Positions 1 to 7,513 of a DNA stretch of 14,804 bases are shown piece by piece. Source of the stretch: an uncultured Clostridia bacterium (lineage in GTDB: Bacteria; Bacillota_A; Clostridia; UMGS1840; HGM11507); the NCBI GenBank assembly GCA_934403665.1, contig CAKRUL010000007.1:1-14804 (forward strand), written 5' to 3'. The position numbers were made by a program, and so were the translations under genes. The notes under the pieces are model-generated. The model was given only the letters and a program-made list of their open reading frames with translations, ran no database searches and was not told the DNA's origin. Within the stretch, counting starts at the first letter, position 1. Each line of letters starts with the position of its first letter.

Positions 1-407
1 GTATGAATCTCATTGGAGACCAGCAATCCGCGGTTTTCCATTCCGGAGGCAATCTGGGTCGTTTTTCCTCCGGGAGCGGCGCACAAATCCAAAACACGCT
101 CGTCCGGTTTCGGGTCAAGATACCCGGCAACCGCCATGGCGCTGGGTTCCTGAATATAATAAAGCCCTGCCTCAAAATACGGATGTTTTCCGGGACGCTC
201 GACCCCCGGATAATAATAACCGTTTTCCTCCCAAGGAATTTGGGTCAGAGAAAAAGGGGAAAGTGCCGCAAACGCATTGCGATCTGTTTTCAGGGAATTG
301 ACGCGGAGTCCTTGCAGGCGCACCTGTTCATAGCTTTGTATAAATGCTTCATATTCTTCCTGCAACTGTTTTTTCATCCGCTGCCGGAACAACTGGGGAA
401 GGTTCAT
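1..407 (-). CDS. RsmB/RsmF-family rRNA cytosine-C5 methyltransferase, 5' part (cut by the window edge)
   Basis: This is the first 135 codons of a gene running off the left edge; the start ATG is at 405-407 on the minus strand, preceded by a good GAGGTGAG ribosome site. The predicted protein opens MNLPQLFRQRMKKQL and carries the RsmF-type N-terminal part (GLRVNSLKTD, residues 33-42; YYIQEPSAM, residues 83-91). It then has SAM-binding motif I, DLCAAPGGKT, at residues 107-116. That motif and the upstream QEPSA block are typical of NOL1/NOP2/Sun m5C methyltransferases, which methylate cytosines in 16S rRNA using S-adenosylmethionine. The catalytic PC and TC cysteine motifs would lie in the missing part. 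The choice between RsmF and another RsmB/NOP member cannot be settled from the fragment. It is divergent from the AraC-family gene and has its own promoter. Confidence 0.9.
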   Translation of the reverse strand, partial: MNLPQLFRQRMKKQLQEEYEAFIQSYEQVRLQGLRVNSLKTDRNAFAALSPFSLTQIPWEENGYYYPGVERPGKHPYFEAGLYYIQEPSAMAVAGYLDPKPDERVLDLCAAPGGKTTQIASGMENRGLLVSNEIH

Positions 408-447
408 CGGCTCACCTCGCTGAAAAGAAATTCTCTGTTTTCTTTTT

Positions 448-476
448 ATTATACTATACAAAAATCCACTTCGCAA
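448..476 (-). promoter_or_regulatory. Sigma-A promoter for the rRNA methyltransferase gene
   Basis: On the minus strand a TTGCGA -35 box (471-476) and a perfect TATAAT -10 box (448-453) are separated by exactly 17 bases. The start codon lies about 40 bases beyond the -10 box, which fits a short leader. It sits back to back with the promoter of the divergent AraC-family gene. Confidence 0.75.
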
Positions 477-517
477 CCGCTTTAAAAACCATATGGTGTT
501 CGTCTTTAAAATTAAGA

Positions 518-546
518 TTGCTTTTTCTTCTTTGCATTGCTATAAT
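518..546 (+). promoter_or_regulatory. Sigma-A promoter for the AraC-family regulator
   Basis: A TTGCTT -35 box (518-523) and a perfect TATAAT -10 box (541-546) have a 17-base spacer. The ATG at 608 is about 60 bases downstream, leaving a leader of roughly 55 bases. Confidence 0.75.
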
Positions 547-607
547 AAAATTGTGTAAAAATGAGAAGCATTAAAGCGTTGATAATGCTTGGAACGGAGG
601 CAGAAAT

Positions 608-1504
608 ATGAGCTATATCATGGAAGATAAAATGTTCTTCTATAAAGCCAAGGAAGTGTTCCCGCCGGAGATTCCCTTTAAGATTTACCGCATCACCCGT
701 AACATGGAACAACCTCAGCATTATCATGACTATATTCAGATGTGGTATGTAAAACACGGAGAATGTATTCACTATTTCAACGATGTGCCCCATCGGCTTA
801 CAAAGGGAAACATCTTTATCCTGCCCCCCAATGTGTCGCACAGTATGATTACATCTGATATGAACAACACCGAATTGATTGGGCTGGAATTTATGGAAAG
901 CTTTATCAATGAGGATATCTACAACAGAAGTGATAACCATCTGTTTGACTTTGCCTATATTGAGCCTTTTATCGTCTCTCTTGACAAAATCAAGCCCACC
1001 TTTCATTTGAACGGCAGTGCAGCGAAAACCATTGAAGAGCTTTTGGAAGAAACGCTGGCAGAGTACAAAGCACGTGAAAAATATTATGAGCTTTTTATCA
1101 AAGCAAACCTTTTGAAGATTCTTGCAATCGTCACCAGAGAGTATGACAAGGGAATTGACAAAGAAAAACAGAATATTATTGATAAATATAAACAGGCAAT
1201 GACAGATGCGCTGAACTATATGCGCTCGAATTATCAGAATAAAATTTATTTGGAGGAAGTCTGCCGCATTGCGATGATGTCCCCCACATATTTCTCTTAC
1301 GTGTTCAAGCAGATCACCGGCAGGACATTTACAGAATATCTGAACTATCTGCGGATTCTGAAGGCAAAGGAGCTTCTTTCCACTTCAAACAGAACCGTCA
1401 GCGGAATCTCCTACGAAGTTGGATTTAACGATCCGGCATACTTTGACAGGGTATTTAAAAAAGAGGTTGGCATATCCCCCGGAAAGTATCGGAAATCCTT
1501 ATAG
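608..1504 (+). CDS. AraC-family transcriptional regulator with N-terminal cupin-like sensor
   Basis: 298-residue DNA-binding regulator. The ATG at 608 is chosen because GGAGG (596-600) lies 7 bases upstream. The N-terminal half has an AraC-type cupin signature: H38-Y-H40-D-Y-I-Q-M-W, followed by a KGNIFILPPNVSHS segment (residues 66-79). This fold usually binds a small ligand such as a sugar. The last hundred residues form the double helix-turn-helix. The first motif is around residues 215-236 (LEEVCRIAMMSPTYFSYVFK), and the second is around 263-285, ending in the family signature GFNDPAYFDRVFKKEVGISPGKYR. It is monocistronic, with its own promoter and no adjacent sugar operon, so the ligand and targets cannot be inferred. 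It could control the divergent gene, but a methyltransferase is not a typical AraC target. Length is normal for the family. Confidence 0.92.
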   Translation: MSYIMEDKMFFYKAKEVFPPEIPFKIYRITRNMEQPQHYHDYIQMWYVKHGECIHYFNDVPHRLTKGNIFILPPNVSHSMITSDMNNTELIGLEFMESFINEDIYNRSDNHLFDFAYIEPFIVSLDKIKPTFHLNGSAAKTIEELLEETLAEYKAREKYYELFIKANLLKILAIVTREYDKGIDKEKQNIIDKYKQAMTDALNYMRSNYQNKIYLEEVCRIAMMSPTYFSYVFKQITGRTFTEYLNYLRILKAKELLSTSNRTVSGISYEVGFNDPAYFDRVFKKEVGISPGKYRKSL

Positions 1505-1828
1505 AGTCGGGAGAGAAATAATCTTTTTTGAGCGGTCGTTTCTTGGCATGAAAAAGGTTTTCTGACAAATTGTTTTCCAACAATCTTGGACTTTCGTAGA
1601 AAATTTTGCAAATTGAGAGTTGAAAAATTTTACGCTTCATTATATAATAAAATTGAAAATTTATTCTATCACACAGTCGCAGCAATTTTTATGCGGCAGT
1701 GCACCCATGGTTCCGGCGGAACTCTTGTCCGCCTTGCGTTCTGTCGTATGTTGTTGCAGGCAATGAAACGAAAGAAAAACAAAAATCAGATTGCTTTCAC
1801 TGTGGCGATAGGAAAGGGGAGGAATTCT
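1505..1828 (+). other. Intergenic region between the AraC-family gene and the Spo0A-like gene
   Basis: This 324-base stretch has no credible gene. It holds a weak AT-rich hairpin at 1569-1584 (ATTGTT / AACAAT, 4-base loop), a clear promoter at 1620-1648, and then a leader of about 175 bases. The leader contains a small GC hairpin at 1715-1733 (GGCGGA / TCCGCC, 7-base loop). The reading frame of the downstream gene stays open back to 1586, but it crosses the promoter and lacks a ribosome site, so I treat that extension as non-coding. Confidence 0.6.
1620..1648 (+). promoter_or_regulatory. Sigma-A promoter for the Spo0A-like gene
   Basis: TTGAAA (1620-1625) and a perfect TATAAT (1643-1648) are separated by 17 bases. 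Transcription would begin near 1655, leaving a leader of about 175 bases before the ATG at 1829. This is a vegetative-type promoter. I see no convincing sigma-H promoter of the kind that boosts spo0A in Bacillus subtilis. Confidence 0.72.
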
Positions 1829-2587
1829 ATGGCTAAAATATCCGTTTTAATTATAGATGACGATCCGCATATCCGTCTTTCAATCGAGCGCGCCGTACAG
1901 CTGGATCCTCTGTTAACAATGGCAGGTTCGGCAAGCAACGGAGTGGACGGTTTGCGGATTGCGCAGGATAAGAAGCCGGACATTATTCTTTTGGACATGG
2001 TGATGCCGGAAAAAGATGGTTTTACCGTACTGAAAGATTTCCAACAGCTCAATATGGGAAATCACGTTACCAAAATTGTGATTATCTCGTCTTTGGCAGA
2101 TACCTATGAAATTCAAAAAACCAGAAACATGGGAGCTTTTCATTTTGTAGCAAAACCATTTGATCTCCAATCTCTGATGGAAATCATCAAAGACATTTAC
2201 TATTACAAAGAAGCACCTCTTCCCGATCCGTCGATTTTTTCCAAGCCGGCTGTGGTGGAAGAATATGTTGCCGATCTTTTGGACGAGCTTCGCATTTCTT
2301 CCAGCGTCAAGGGCTATAAGTTTATTCAGCTTATCCTGACGGATATGGTGAAGGCGCCTAACCGCATATGCTCGCTTTCCAAGGATCTTTATGCACATGT
2401 CACCGAAGTGTACGGAGATAGTCCCGCAAGCATTGAGCGAAATCTCCGCACGGCAATTAAAAGAGCATGGAAACTCAATCGCTTTAACCGAAGCAAGCTG
2501 TTTGCTGCTTATACAGAGAAGCCTCCGACAAACAGTCAGTTTTTGTCCATTGCATGCACGCATCTTTCCTTAAGCGTGTATGCTTAA
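1829..2587 (+). CDS. spo0A: Spo0A-type sporulation response regulator (divergent DNA-binding domain)
   Basis: 252-residue two-domain regulator. The start at 1829 is set by a strong GGGGAGG site 6 bases upstream and by the protein then opening as a normal receiver domain (MAKISVLIIDDD). Receiver features are acidic pocket D10-D12, phospho-acceptor D56 (the same number as in B. subtilis Spo0A), S87/S88 and K109 in AKPF. The C-terminal part from about residue 145 matches the Spo0A effector domain: S159-V-K-G-Y163, then IERNLRTAIKRAW (202-214) and PTNSQFLS (233-240). Spo0A is the phosphorelay output factor that binds 0A boxes and commits the cell to sporulation. Odd points: the recognition helix, usually ERAIRHAIEVAW, is changed, with Thr at the position of a conserved His. 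The gene also stands alone, without the spoIVB neighbour usual for spo0A. It may be a divergent main Spo0A or a paralogue. Confidence 0.85.
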   Translation: MAKISVLIIDDDPHIRLSIERAVQLDPLLTMAGSASNGVDGLRIAQDKKPDIILLDMVMPEKDGFTVLKDFQQLNMGNHVTKIVIISSLADTYEIQKTRNMGAFHFVAKPFDLQSLMEIIKDIYYYKEAPLPDPSIFSKPAVVEEYVADLLDELRISSSVKGYKFIQLILTDMVKAPNRICSLSKDLYAHVTEVYGDSPASIERNLRTAIKRAWKLNRFNRSKLFAAYTEKPPTNSQFLSIACTHLSLSVYA

Positions 2588-2616
2588 AAAATTGAATTGC
2601 CGACGGCTCTCAATCT

Positions 2617-4668
2617 CTAATTAAACAATTGCACGCCATTTTTCAGAAATAGCTTGCAGACGTTTTTTTTCAGCAGATAATTCTCGGGCTTGGAAAGTTC
2701 GGGATCCTCGGAAAGAATTTTTTTTGCCGTCCGGGAGGCCAATTCCAGCACCTTCAAATCGCCAATCAAGTTGGCGATTTTTAAATCCACAAAACCGGAT
2801 TGCTCGGTGCCGAAAAAATCTCCCGGACCGCGCTGTCTTAAATCCTGTTCACTGATTTTGAACCCGTCATTGGTCTGGCACAAAACTTTCAGCCGCTCTT
2901 TTGTATTCTTTGCGGTTGCGGAAGAAACCAGAATGCAGTAAGATTGTTTTGTCCCCCTGCCGACTCTGCCGCGCAGCTGATGAAGCTGCGCCAGCCCGAA
3001 TCTTTCTGCGTTTTCCACAATCATCAGGGTGGCATTCGGTACATTGACCCCCACCTCGATTACGGTTGTAGATACCAATACATCAATTTCATGCTTTTTA
3101 AACCGCAGCATGATTTCATCCTTGTCCTTTGCTTTCATCTTCCCGTGAAGCAGTTCAATGCGAAAATTCTGAAATTTTTCTTTCAGCTGACGGGTATAGT
3201 CCGTCACATTTTTCAGCGACTCTGCCGCAGTGTCCGACTCCTCCACCAAAGGGCAGACAATATATGCCTGACTGCCGCTTTCCAATTCCCGCGACAAAAA
3301 CGAATTCATTCTTTCACGGTTCTTCTCACTGATGCAGTAAGTTTCCACCTTCTGACGATTGGGGGGAAGTTCATCAATCACGGACACATCCAAATCACTG
3401 TACAGGATTAAAGCCAGCGTTCTGGGGATCGGAGTCGCCGTCATCACTAAGGTGTGCGGATGTTCTCCCTTTCTGTAGAGCGAATTCCTCTGTTTGACTC
3501 CGAACCGGTGCTGCTCATCGGTAATGCACAAAGCAAACTTTGCAAACTGCACATCCTTTTCCAAAATAGCATGTGTTCCGAACAACACCTGAATTTCATT
3601 GTTCTGCAATCTTTTCAATAACTCCTGTTTTCTTTTCTTTGGGGTACTCCCGGTCAGAATATCACTGACAAACCCGAATGCCTCAAAATAGCCTTTCAAC
3701 CCTTCATAGTGCTGCACCGCAAGAATCTCCGTCGGCGCCATCAGGGCGGATTGATAACCGTTATTCGCCGCAATCAGCATAATGGCACATGCCACAATGG
3801 TTTTTCCGGAACCCACGTCGCCTTGAATCAGCCGGTTCAGCTGTTTTCCGTCCCGGAAATCCGCACAAATTTCCCGAATCACTCTTTTCTGCGCATTGGT
3901 CAACTCAAAGGGAAGCATTTCATTGAGCTGCTCCACAATCTTAAAATTCGTCAGACGTATCCCCTGATTCGTCTGATTGAGCCGATTCATGGAAAGCTGA
4001 CCCAGCTGCAAAAAAAGCAGTTCCTCAAATACAAGTCTTTGCTTTGCCGCATTCAGCGCTTCAAAGCTGCGCGGAAAATGAATGTTATGATAAGCAAACA
4101 CCCGGTCGCACAAATGCAGTCCCTCTTTTAAATAGGTCGGCAAGGTTTCTTCCAGATCCTCGTCCACCGTTCCCACAATTCCTGCCATAATGTTGGTGAA
4201 CACTTTCTGCGATAAGCCTTTTGTCAAAGAGTAAAGAGGGATAATATGTCCCATATGCCGATTGCTGTTTTCCGGCTCAAAGACCGGGCTCGACATGGAC
4301 AGGATGCGATTGCTTTGTTTGACTTTTCCGTAAAACAGATAGGTTTCTCCTTTTTTTAAGCTTTTCATTACAAATTTCTGATTAAAAAAGGTTATCTGCA
4401 TCATGCCGGAATCATCAAAAACCATCACTTTGATCACGCAAAGATTTTTGCGGATGCGAGCAAAAGTAGGATCCTCCGCCACTGTACCCTTAATCAAAGC
4501 AACCTCATCCTGTCCAAGCGACGCAATGTCCCGCAATTGAGAACGATCCTCATATCCTCTGGGATAATAGCATATCAAATCCTCTATCGTTTCAATCTTC
4601 AATTTTTTCAAAAGCGCCAGTCTGCTTTGACTGACACCAAGAACCCTCTCAATCGGAAGTTCCAGCAT
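2617..4668 (-). CDS. recG: ATP-dependent DNA helicase RecG
   Basis: 683-residue superfamily 2 helicase that remodels branched DNA: stalled forks, Holliday junctions and R-loops. The N-terminal wedge/OB region comes first (about residues 1-240; GYEDRSQL at 38-45 is typical). The motor motifs follow: Walker A GDVGSGKT (283-290), APTEILAVQH (311-320), DEQH (384-387) followed by RFGV, and TATPIPRT (410-417). The C-terminal part has STTVIEVGVNVPNA, then QLRGRVGRG, and finally the QRGPGDFFGTEQSG block typical of RecG. Length is normal. The start ATG is preceded by AGGTGAG, which overlaps the end of the upstream zinc-ribbon gene; the intergenic gap is only 4 bases, so the two genes are transcribed and probably translated together. 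It is convergent with the Spo0A-like gene, with 29 bases between and no obvious terminator. The recG-rsmD-coaD order common elsewhere is not present downstream. Confidence 0.97.
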   Translation of the reverse strand: MLELPIERVLGVSQSRLALLKKLKIETIEDLICYYPRGYEDRSQLRDIASLGQDEVALIKGTVAEDPTFARIRKNLCVIKVMVFDDSGMMQITFFNQKFVMKSLKKGETYLFYGKVKQSNRILSMSSPVFEPENSNRHMGHIIPLYSLTKGLSQKVFTNIMAGIVGTVDEDLEETLPTYLKEGLHLCDRVFAYHNIHFPRSFEALNAAKQRLVFEELLFLQLGQLSMNRLNQTNQGIRLTNFKIVEQLNEMLPFELTNAQKRVIREICADFRDGKQLNRLIQGDVGSGKTIVACAIMLIAANNGYQSALMAPTEILAVQHYEGLKGYFEAFGFVSDILTGSTPKKRKQELLKRLQNNEIQVLFGTHAILEKDVQFAKFALCITDEQHRFGVKQRNSLYRKGEHPHTLVMTATPIPRTLALILYSDLDVSVIDELPPNRQKVETYCISEKNRERMNSFLSRELESGSQAYIVCPLVEESDTAAESLKNVTDYTRQLKEKFQNFRIELLHGKMKAKDKDEIMLRFKKHEIDVLVSTTVIEVGVNVPNATLMIVENAERFGLAQLHQLRGRVGRGTKQSYCILVSSATAKNTKERLKVLCQTNDGFKISEQDLRQRGPGDFFGTEQSGFVDLKIANLIGDLKVLELASRTAKKILSEDPELSKPENYLLKKNVCKLFLKNGVQLFN

Positions 4669-4672
4669 TTGC

Positions 4673-5428
4673 TCACCTCATTAAGTCCAGAAATTCCCCG
4701 ATGTCTTTTTGATAGTCAAATTCACACATCGCAATCACATATTTTGCCATTTCGGTAATATAATACTTGGCAAGCGTTCCGGAAAGGAAGGCATCGCTCT
4801 CCATTTCGCTGTCCACATGCGCACCGCCGAGCTTATTGGCAACCGACCGGATACATTTCTTGACCGTAATCGGACGTGAATTGCGCGGATAGGCAATCAC
4901 CGTGTTCAAAAAAGTTTCCAGATCCACCTGCTCCAGTTCATTGAAAAACAAATCCTTCGGAAGCAAAACATGATCCTTATATTTGACATTCGCCTTATCA
5001 AACCGCGGATTTTTATACACCTTCGGAAGAAGCGAGTTTTCGCCGTCGCACAACAGCAGACGCAGGTTAATCGCCATGACATTCAAGAACTCTTTGCGCC
5101 CTTTTTCTTCAAAAAGAAAGGTCGCAATCTCTAAAACGCGGAGAACATCCCGGCATTTTTCTTTGAGTTCCTCTTCACTCATCTGAAGAATAATATTGGC
5201 TCTGAACTGAGTGCATCCGCATTCTTCACAGGGACGAAGATAGTCCCTTTTCTCCGCAACAAATTCTTTGGAGCAGTTCAGACAAATATACCGCCCTTTC
5301 GGAACAAAATTGTTGGCAAAGACCTGTTGCATTTCCCTCGCCTCGCTTTCCGTATTTATGGCATGATTTTCGCTTGATTCGCAAGCGGAAATTTCATAGT
5401 AATTCGTTGCAATTCGTTTTTTCGTCAA
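4673..5428 (-). CDS. Zinc-ribbon protein of unknown function, first gene of the recG operon
   Basis: 251 residues from a TTG start at 5428; I do not recognise the family. Near the N-terminus is a CxxC-14-CxxC zinc ribbon (C49, C52, C67, C70, with an extra C72). The rest is mostly charged and looks helical (EEELKEKCRDVLRVLEIATF; LEQVDLETFLNTVIAYP), without membrane segments or a signal peptide, so it is probably cytoplasmic. It sits 4 bases upstream of recG and shares its transcript. The start is uncertain. The TTG has AGAGG only 4 bases upstream but lies about 24 bases after the predicted transcription start. The first in-frame ATG at 5332 has a GAGG-rich site ahead of it and still includes the whole zinc ribbon. 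Zinc ribbons bind nucleic acid or proteins, so a role with RecG is possible but is only inference from gene order. Confidence 0.75.
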   Translation of the reverse strand: MTKKRIATNYYEISACESSENHAINTESEAREMQQVFANNFVPKGRYICLNCSKEFVAEKRDYLRPCEECGCTQFRANIILQMSEEELKEKCRDVLRVLEIATFLFEEKGRKEFLNVMAINLRLLLCDGENSLLPKVYKNPRFDKANVKYKDHVLLPKDLFFNELEQVDLETFLNTVIAYPRNSRPITVKKCIRSVANKLGGAHVDSEMESDAFLSGTLAKYYITEMAKYVIAMCEFDYQKDIGEFLDLMR

Positions 5429-5458
5429 AAATCCTCTTTCGGTCTTCGTTGTTCCTTT

Positions 5459-5487
5459 ATTATAACAAGAGAAAAAAGCTTTTGCAA
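5459..5487 (-). promoter_or_regulatory. Sigma-A promoter for the zinc-ribbon/recG operon
   Basis: On the minus strand TTGCAA (5482-5487) and a perfect TATAAT (5459-5464) are separated by 17 bases. The predicted transcript starts near 5452, about 24 bases before the TTG start codon at 5428. No separate promoter is visible before recG. Confidence 0.75.
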
Positions 5488-5506
5488 GACTTCGGCACCA
5501 TCAAAT

Positions 5507-5542
5507 GAAGGCGGCGGAACCCTGTTTGGTTCCGCCGCCTTC
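5507..5542 (-). terminator. Strong hairpin after the SLH-protein gene, probable terminator
   Basis: A perfect 15-bp inverted repeat (5507-5521 with 5528-5542) encloses a 6-base loop. It lies 45 bases past the stop codon of the SLH-protein gene and before the promoter of the next operon. The stem is very GC-rich, but neither side is followed by a clear run of U residues. Termination is therefore likely but not textbook; it could also serve as a 3' stabilising hairpin. Confidence 0.6.
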
Positions 5543-5587
5543 CGACTGCTGAAAACCCCTATCCTCCTGAAAGACAGACGTTTTCGT

Positions 5588-6697
5588 TTACTGCCGCAAT
5601 GCTACAACCTTCCAAAGAGCAATGATATAGTCTCCTTCCCCGATTACAGAAGAAGAATCCGCAAAATCACTTTTCTCGCACAAACCTTTCTGCAGTCCCC
5701 ACTGTACGGCATTTCTTGCCCATGGGGAGACCTTCTCCAAATCGGCGTCAAGGGAAACGGGAGGGCTTCCGGCATATCGATAGAGAACTGTCATCGCTTG
5801 TTCGACGGTCATTTTCTCATTCGGAGTAAATGTGCCGTTTCCATGCCCGGAAATATACCGATTGTTTTGAGTCCATCCGATTGCACTCCGATATGGAGAG
5901 TCCTCGTCTACATCCCCGAAAACAGATGCCGCCTCACAGTTGGAGGAGGTCGCCTCATACAGCAATTGAATCGCCTCTGCTCTGGAAACAGGCGCTTCGC
6001 TTTTTTCGATCCACTCTATTTCCACATCGTCGATATAATAAGAGCTGAGCCCTTCAAATCCCGAATCGGTTCCTATGATGAAATATGCTTTTCCGTCCTT
6101 GTCCGGCGTTGCCTCTATTACGGCTCCGATGTCTTTCCATTCATATTTCCCGGGCAGCAATTTATCGAATTGCTCCAGATCCCCGACAATTTCCATATCC
6201 TTGCCGCCGGCTCCCTGATTGCCCTTATCCAGATTCAAGCGGTATTGCTTCTGTTCTGTCACCACAGCGAGCGGCTTCTTTTCCGTGATCCCGCATTTGA
6301 CGTATACAGAAGACCCGGGGGATCCGCCGATTCCCACCAAGCCTCCCCTCACGTTTGTGGCAAGTTTCAGGCGTACACGGAAAATGCAGTTTGCATTTTC
6401 CGGCAGTCCTGTCAACTCCTTATAATATCCCATAAACAAATCGTCACTATGATTATTCCCTGCCAGATACAACCCCTTTCCTGCCTGCTCTATCGGAATG
6501 CTGTCATGCCGGGCATCCAGCTCATAAAAAGTGTCTGCCCCCTCTGTGGCAGGATAATCCGCAAAAATCGGAACAAATCCTGCGTCATCCTGCTCAAAGT
6601 CGTACCACAGACGCGATGGCGTAGCCTTTGCCGTTCCGGGAAGTACAGGGATTGCCAAAGCAATCAGGACGGAGAGTGCCGCTTTGAAATGTTTCAT
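5588..6697 (-). CDS. Secreted S-layer-homology (SLH) domain protein
   Basis: 369 residues from ATG at 6697. The N-terminus is a clear signal peptide (MKHFKAALSVLIALAIPVLP, then GTAKA), so the protein is exported. Next comes a beta-rich module of about 220 residues containing FVPIFADYP, NNHSDDLFMGYYK and a glycine-rich GGLVGIGGSPGSSV stretch. It resembles a carbohydrate-binding-like sandwich seen in other clostridial surface proteins, but I cannot name it. The C-terminus carries SLH repeats: VSRAEAIQLLYEA, then FGDVDEDSPYRSAIGW and GNGTFTPNEKMTVEQAMTVLYRYAG, then a shorter one around SPWARNAVQWGLQKGL. SLH repeats anchor proteins non-covalently to cell-wall polysaccharide. The start is uncertain: a TTG at 6772 has a better ribosome site (AAAAGGAG, 7-base spacing) but would add 25 residues before the signal peptide. 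An ATG-less extension stays open to 6799. Confidence 0.85.
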   Translation of the reverse strand: MKHFKAALSVLIALAIPVLPGTAKATPSRLWYDFEQDDAGFVPIFADYPATEGADTFYELDARHDSIPIEQAGKGLYLAGNNHSDDLFMGYYKELTGLPENANCIFRVRLKLATNVRGGLVGIGGSPGSSVYVKCGITEKKPLAVVTEQKQYRLNLDKGNQGAGGKDMEIVGDLEQFDKLLPGKYEWKDIGAVIEATPDKDGKAYFIIGTDSGFEGLSSYYIDDVEIEWIEKSEAPVSRAEAIQLLYEATSSNCEAASVFGDVDEDSPYRSAIGWTQNNRYISGHGNGTFTPNEKMTVEQAMTVLYRYAGSPPVSLDADLEKVSPWARNAVQWGLQKGLCEKSDFADSSSVIGEGDYIIALWKVVALRQ

Positions 6698-6746
6698 TGT
6701 TTTTCGTCCGTTCCATAAAATTTCTTTTGTTTCTATAGACGTAATT

Positions 6747-6777
6747 TTTTCTTGAAAGGTTCCCTCCTTCAAGAAAA
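6747..6777 (-). promoter_or_regulatory. Hairpin in the SLH-gene leader with an SD sequence in its loop
   Basis: A perfect 10-bp inverted repeat (6747-6756 with 6768-6777) encloses an 11-base loop. Read in the direction of the SLH gene, the loop is GGAGGGAACCT, which contains a full Shine-Dalgarno sequence. The alternative TTG start at 6772 lies inside the stem. The likely ATG at 6697 is about 60 bases further on, too far to be served by this site. Confidence 0.4.
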
Positions 6778-6806
6778 TTCTCCTTTTGGATTTTTGCACT
6801 GCCCCA

Positions 6807-6836
6807 TTGCCAAAAAGAGACGAAATATGCTAAACT
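6807..6836 (+). promoter_or_regulatory. Extended -10 promoter for the GNAT acetyltransferase gene
   Basis: TTGCCA (6807-6812) and TAAACT (6831-6836) have an 18-base spacer, and TGC immediately precedes the -10 box, giving an extended -10. The leader to the ATG at 6914 is about 70 bases and can form a small stem (CGTGAAAA with TTTTTACG). Confidence 0.55.
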
Positions 6837-6913
6837 AAATACGTTGTTTGGACTGCCGTGAAAACTACGGTATTTTTACGATAAAACCGATCATAATGGA
6901 AAGAGGGCTTCCA

Positions 6914-7492
6914 ATGAAATTAAAAAAAGGAACGCAGAAAACATTTGAAACCGTTTATCCGGATATGCAAGAACAATTCCTTCCGGAGGAGCTGAAGGAT
7001 AAGGAACTGCTTTCTGCACTGCTTGACAGGCAAACATATGATTTATGGCTTGCAGAGGAGGCCGGAATTCCGGTTGCATATCTCCTGACCTGTCCTTATT
7101 GCAATTATATCTGGCTGGATTATATCGCGGTGTTCCGGGAGCATCAATCCAAAGGGTACGGAAGCAAAATCCTCCCGCTTCTTTCCGAAGCCTATCCGGG
7201 AGCAAAAGGTCTTTTTCTGGAGGTGGAACATGAAAACAAAGAGGACAGCAACACCTCACGGCGCATCCGGTTTTACCGTCGGCTCGGCGCAGAAAGGATT
7301 CTTAAGAACTATCAGCTTCCAACAGCATCCGGCGGATTTCCCATGGGGCTTTATTTCCTGCCGTATGAAAAGAAGTTCCCATCGAAAGCGCAAACGCTTG
7401 CCGTCATTCAGCATGTATTTGATACGATTCATGCTGATATTGCATCAAGAGCGCTGCTTCTGAAACAAATCGAAAAAGAGTGGACGGAGTGA
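6914..7492 (+). CDS. GNAT-family N-acetyltransferase
   Basis: 192 residues from ATG at 6914, chosen because AGAGGG lies 6 bases upstream; an in-frame ATG at 6896 and a TTG at 6848 lack ribosome sites. The GNAT fold transfers an acetyl group from acetyl-CoA to an amine. Its signature is visible as WLDYIAVFREHQSKGYGSKIL: the beta4 strand, then the Q78-x-x-G-x-G83 pyrophosphate-binding loop. This is followed by LFLEVEHENKED (100-111) and the C-terminal FYRRLGAERI block (120-129). The extra 40 residues after the core (from about 150) are helical and not diagnostic. The substrate cannot be deduced. It is a single-gene unit with its own promoter, divergent from the SLH gene and followed directly by the flavoprotein promoter. 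Confidence 0.88.
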   Translation: MKLKKGTQKTFETVYPDMQEQFLPEELKDKELLSALLDRQTYDLWLAEEAGIPVAYLLTCPYCNYIWLDYIAVFREHQSKGYGSKILPLLSEAYPGAKGLFLEVEHENKEDSNTSRRIRFYRRLGAERILKNYQLPTASGGFPMGLYFLPYEKKFPSKAQTLAVIQHVFDTIHADIASRALLLKQIEKEWTE

Positions 7493-7513
7493 TGCATGCC
7501 GGTTGTGCAAAGG

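Noticed and set aside
1560..1568. TTTGTCAGA on the minus strand as a 0A box for autoregulation
   Set aside because: An 8-of-9 match lies upstream of the -35 box, but similar matches occur inside coding sequence (for example around 984-992), so chance is likely.
1586..1828. In-frame N-terminal extension of the Spo0A-like protein
   Set aside because: It spans a near-perfect promoter, has no ribosome site, and the receiver domain starts naturally at the ATG at 1829, which has a strong GGGGAGG site.
5798..6718. 306-codon open frame on the plus strand
   Set aside because: It is antisense to the SLH-protein gene, which has a signal peptide and SLH motifs; the plus-strand product shows no domain and no ribosome site.
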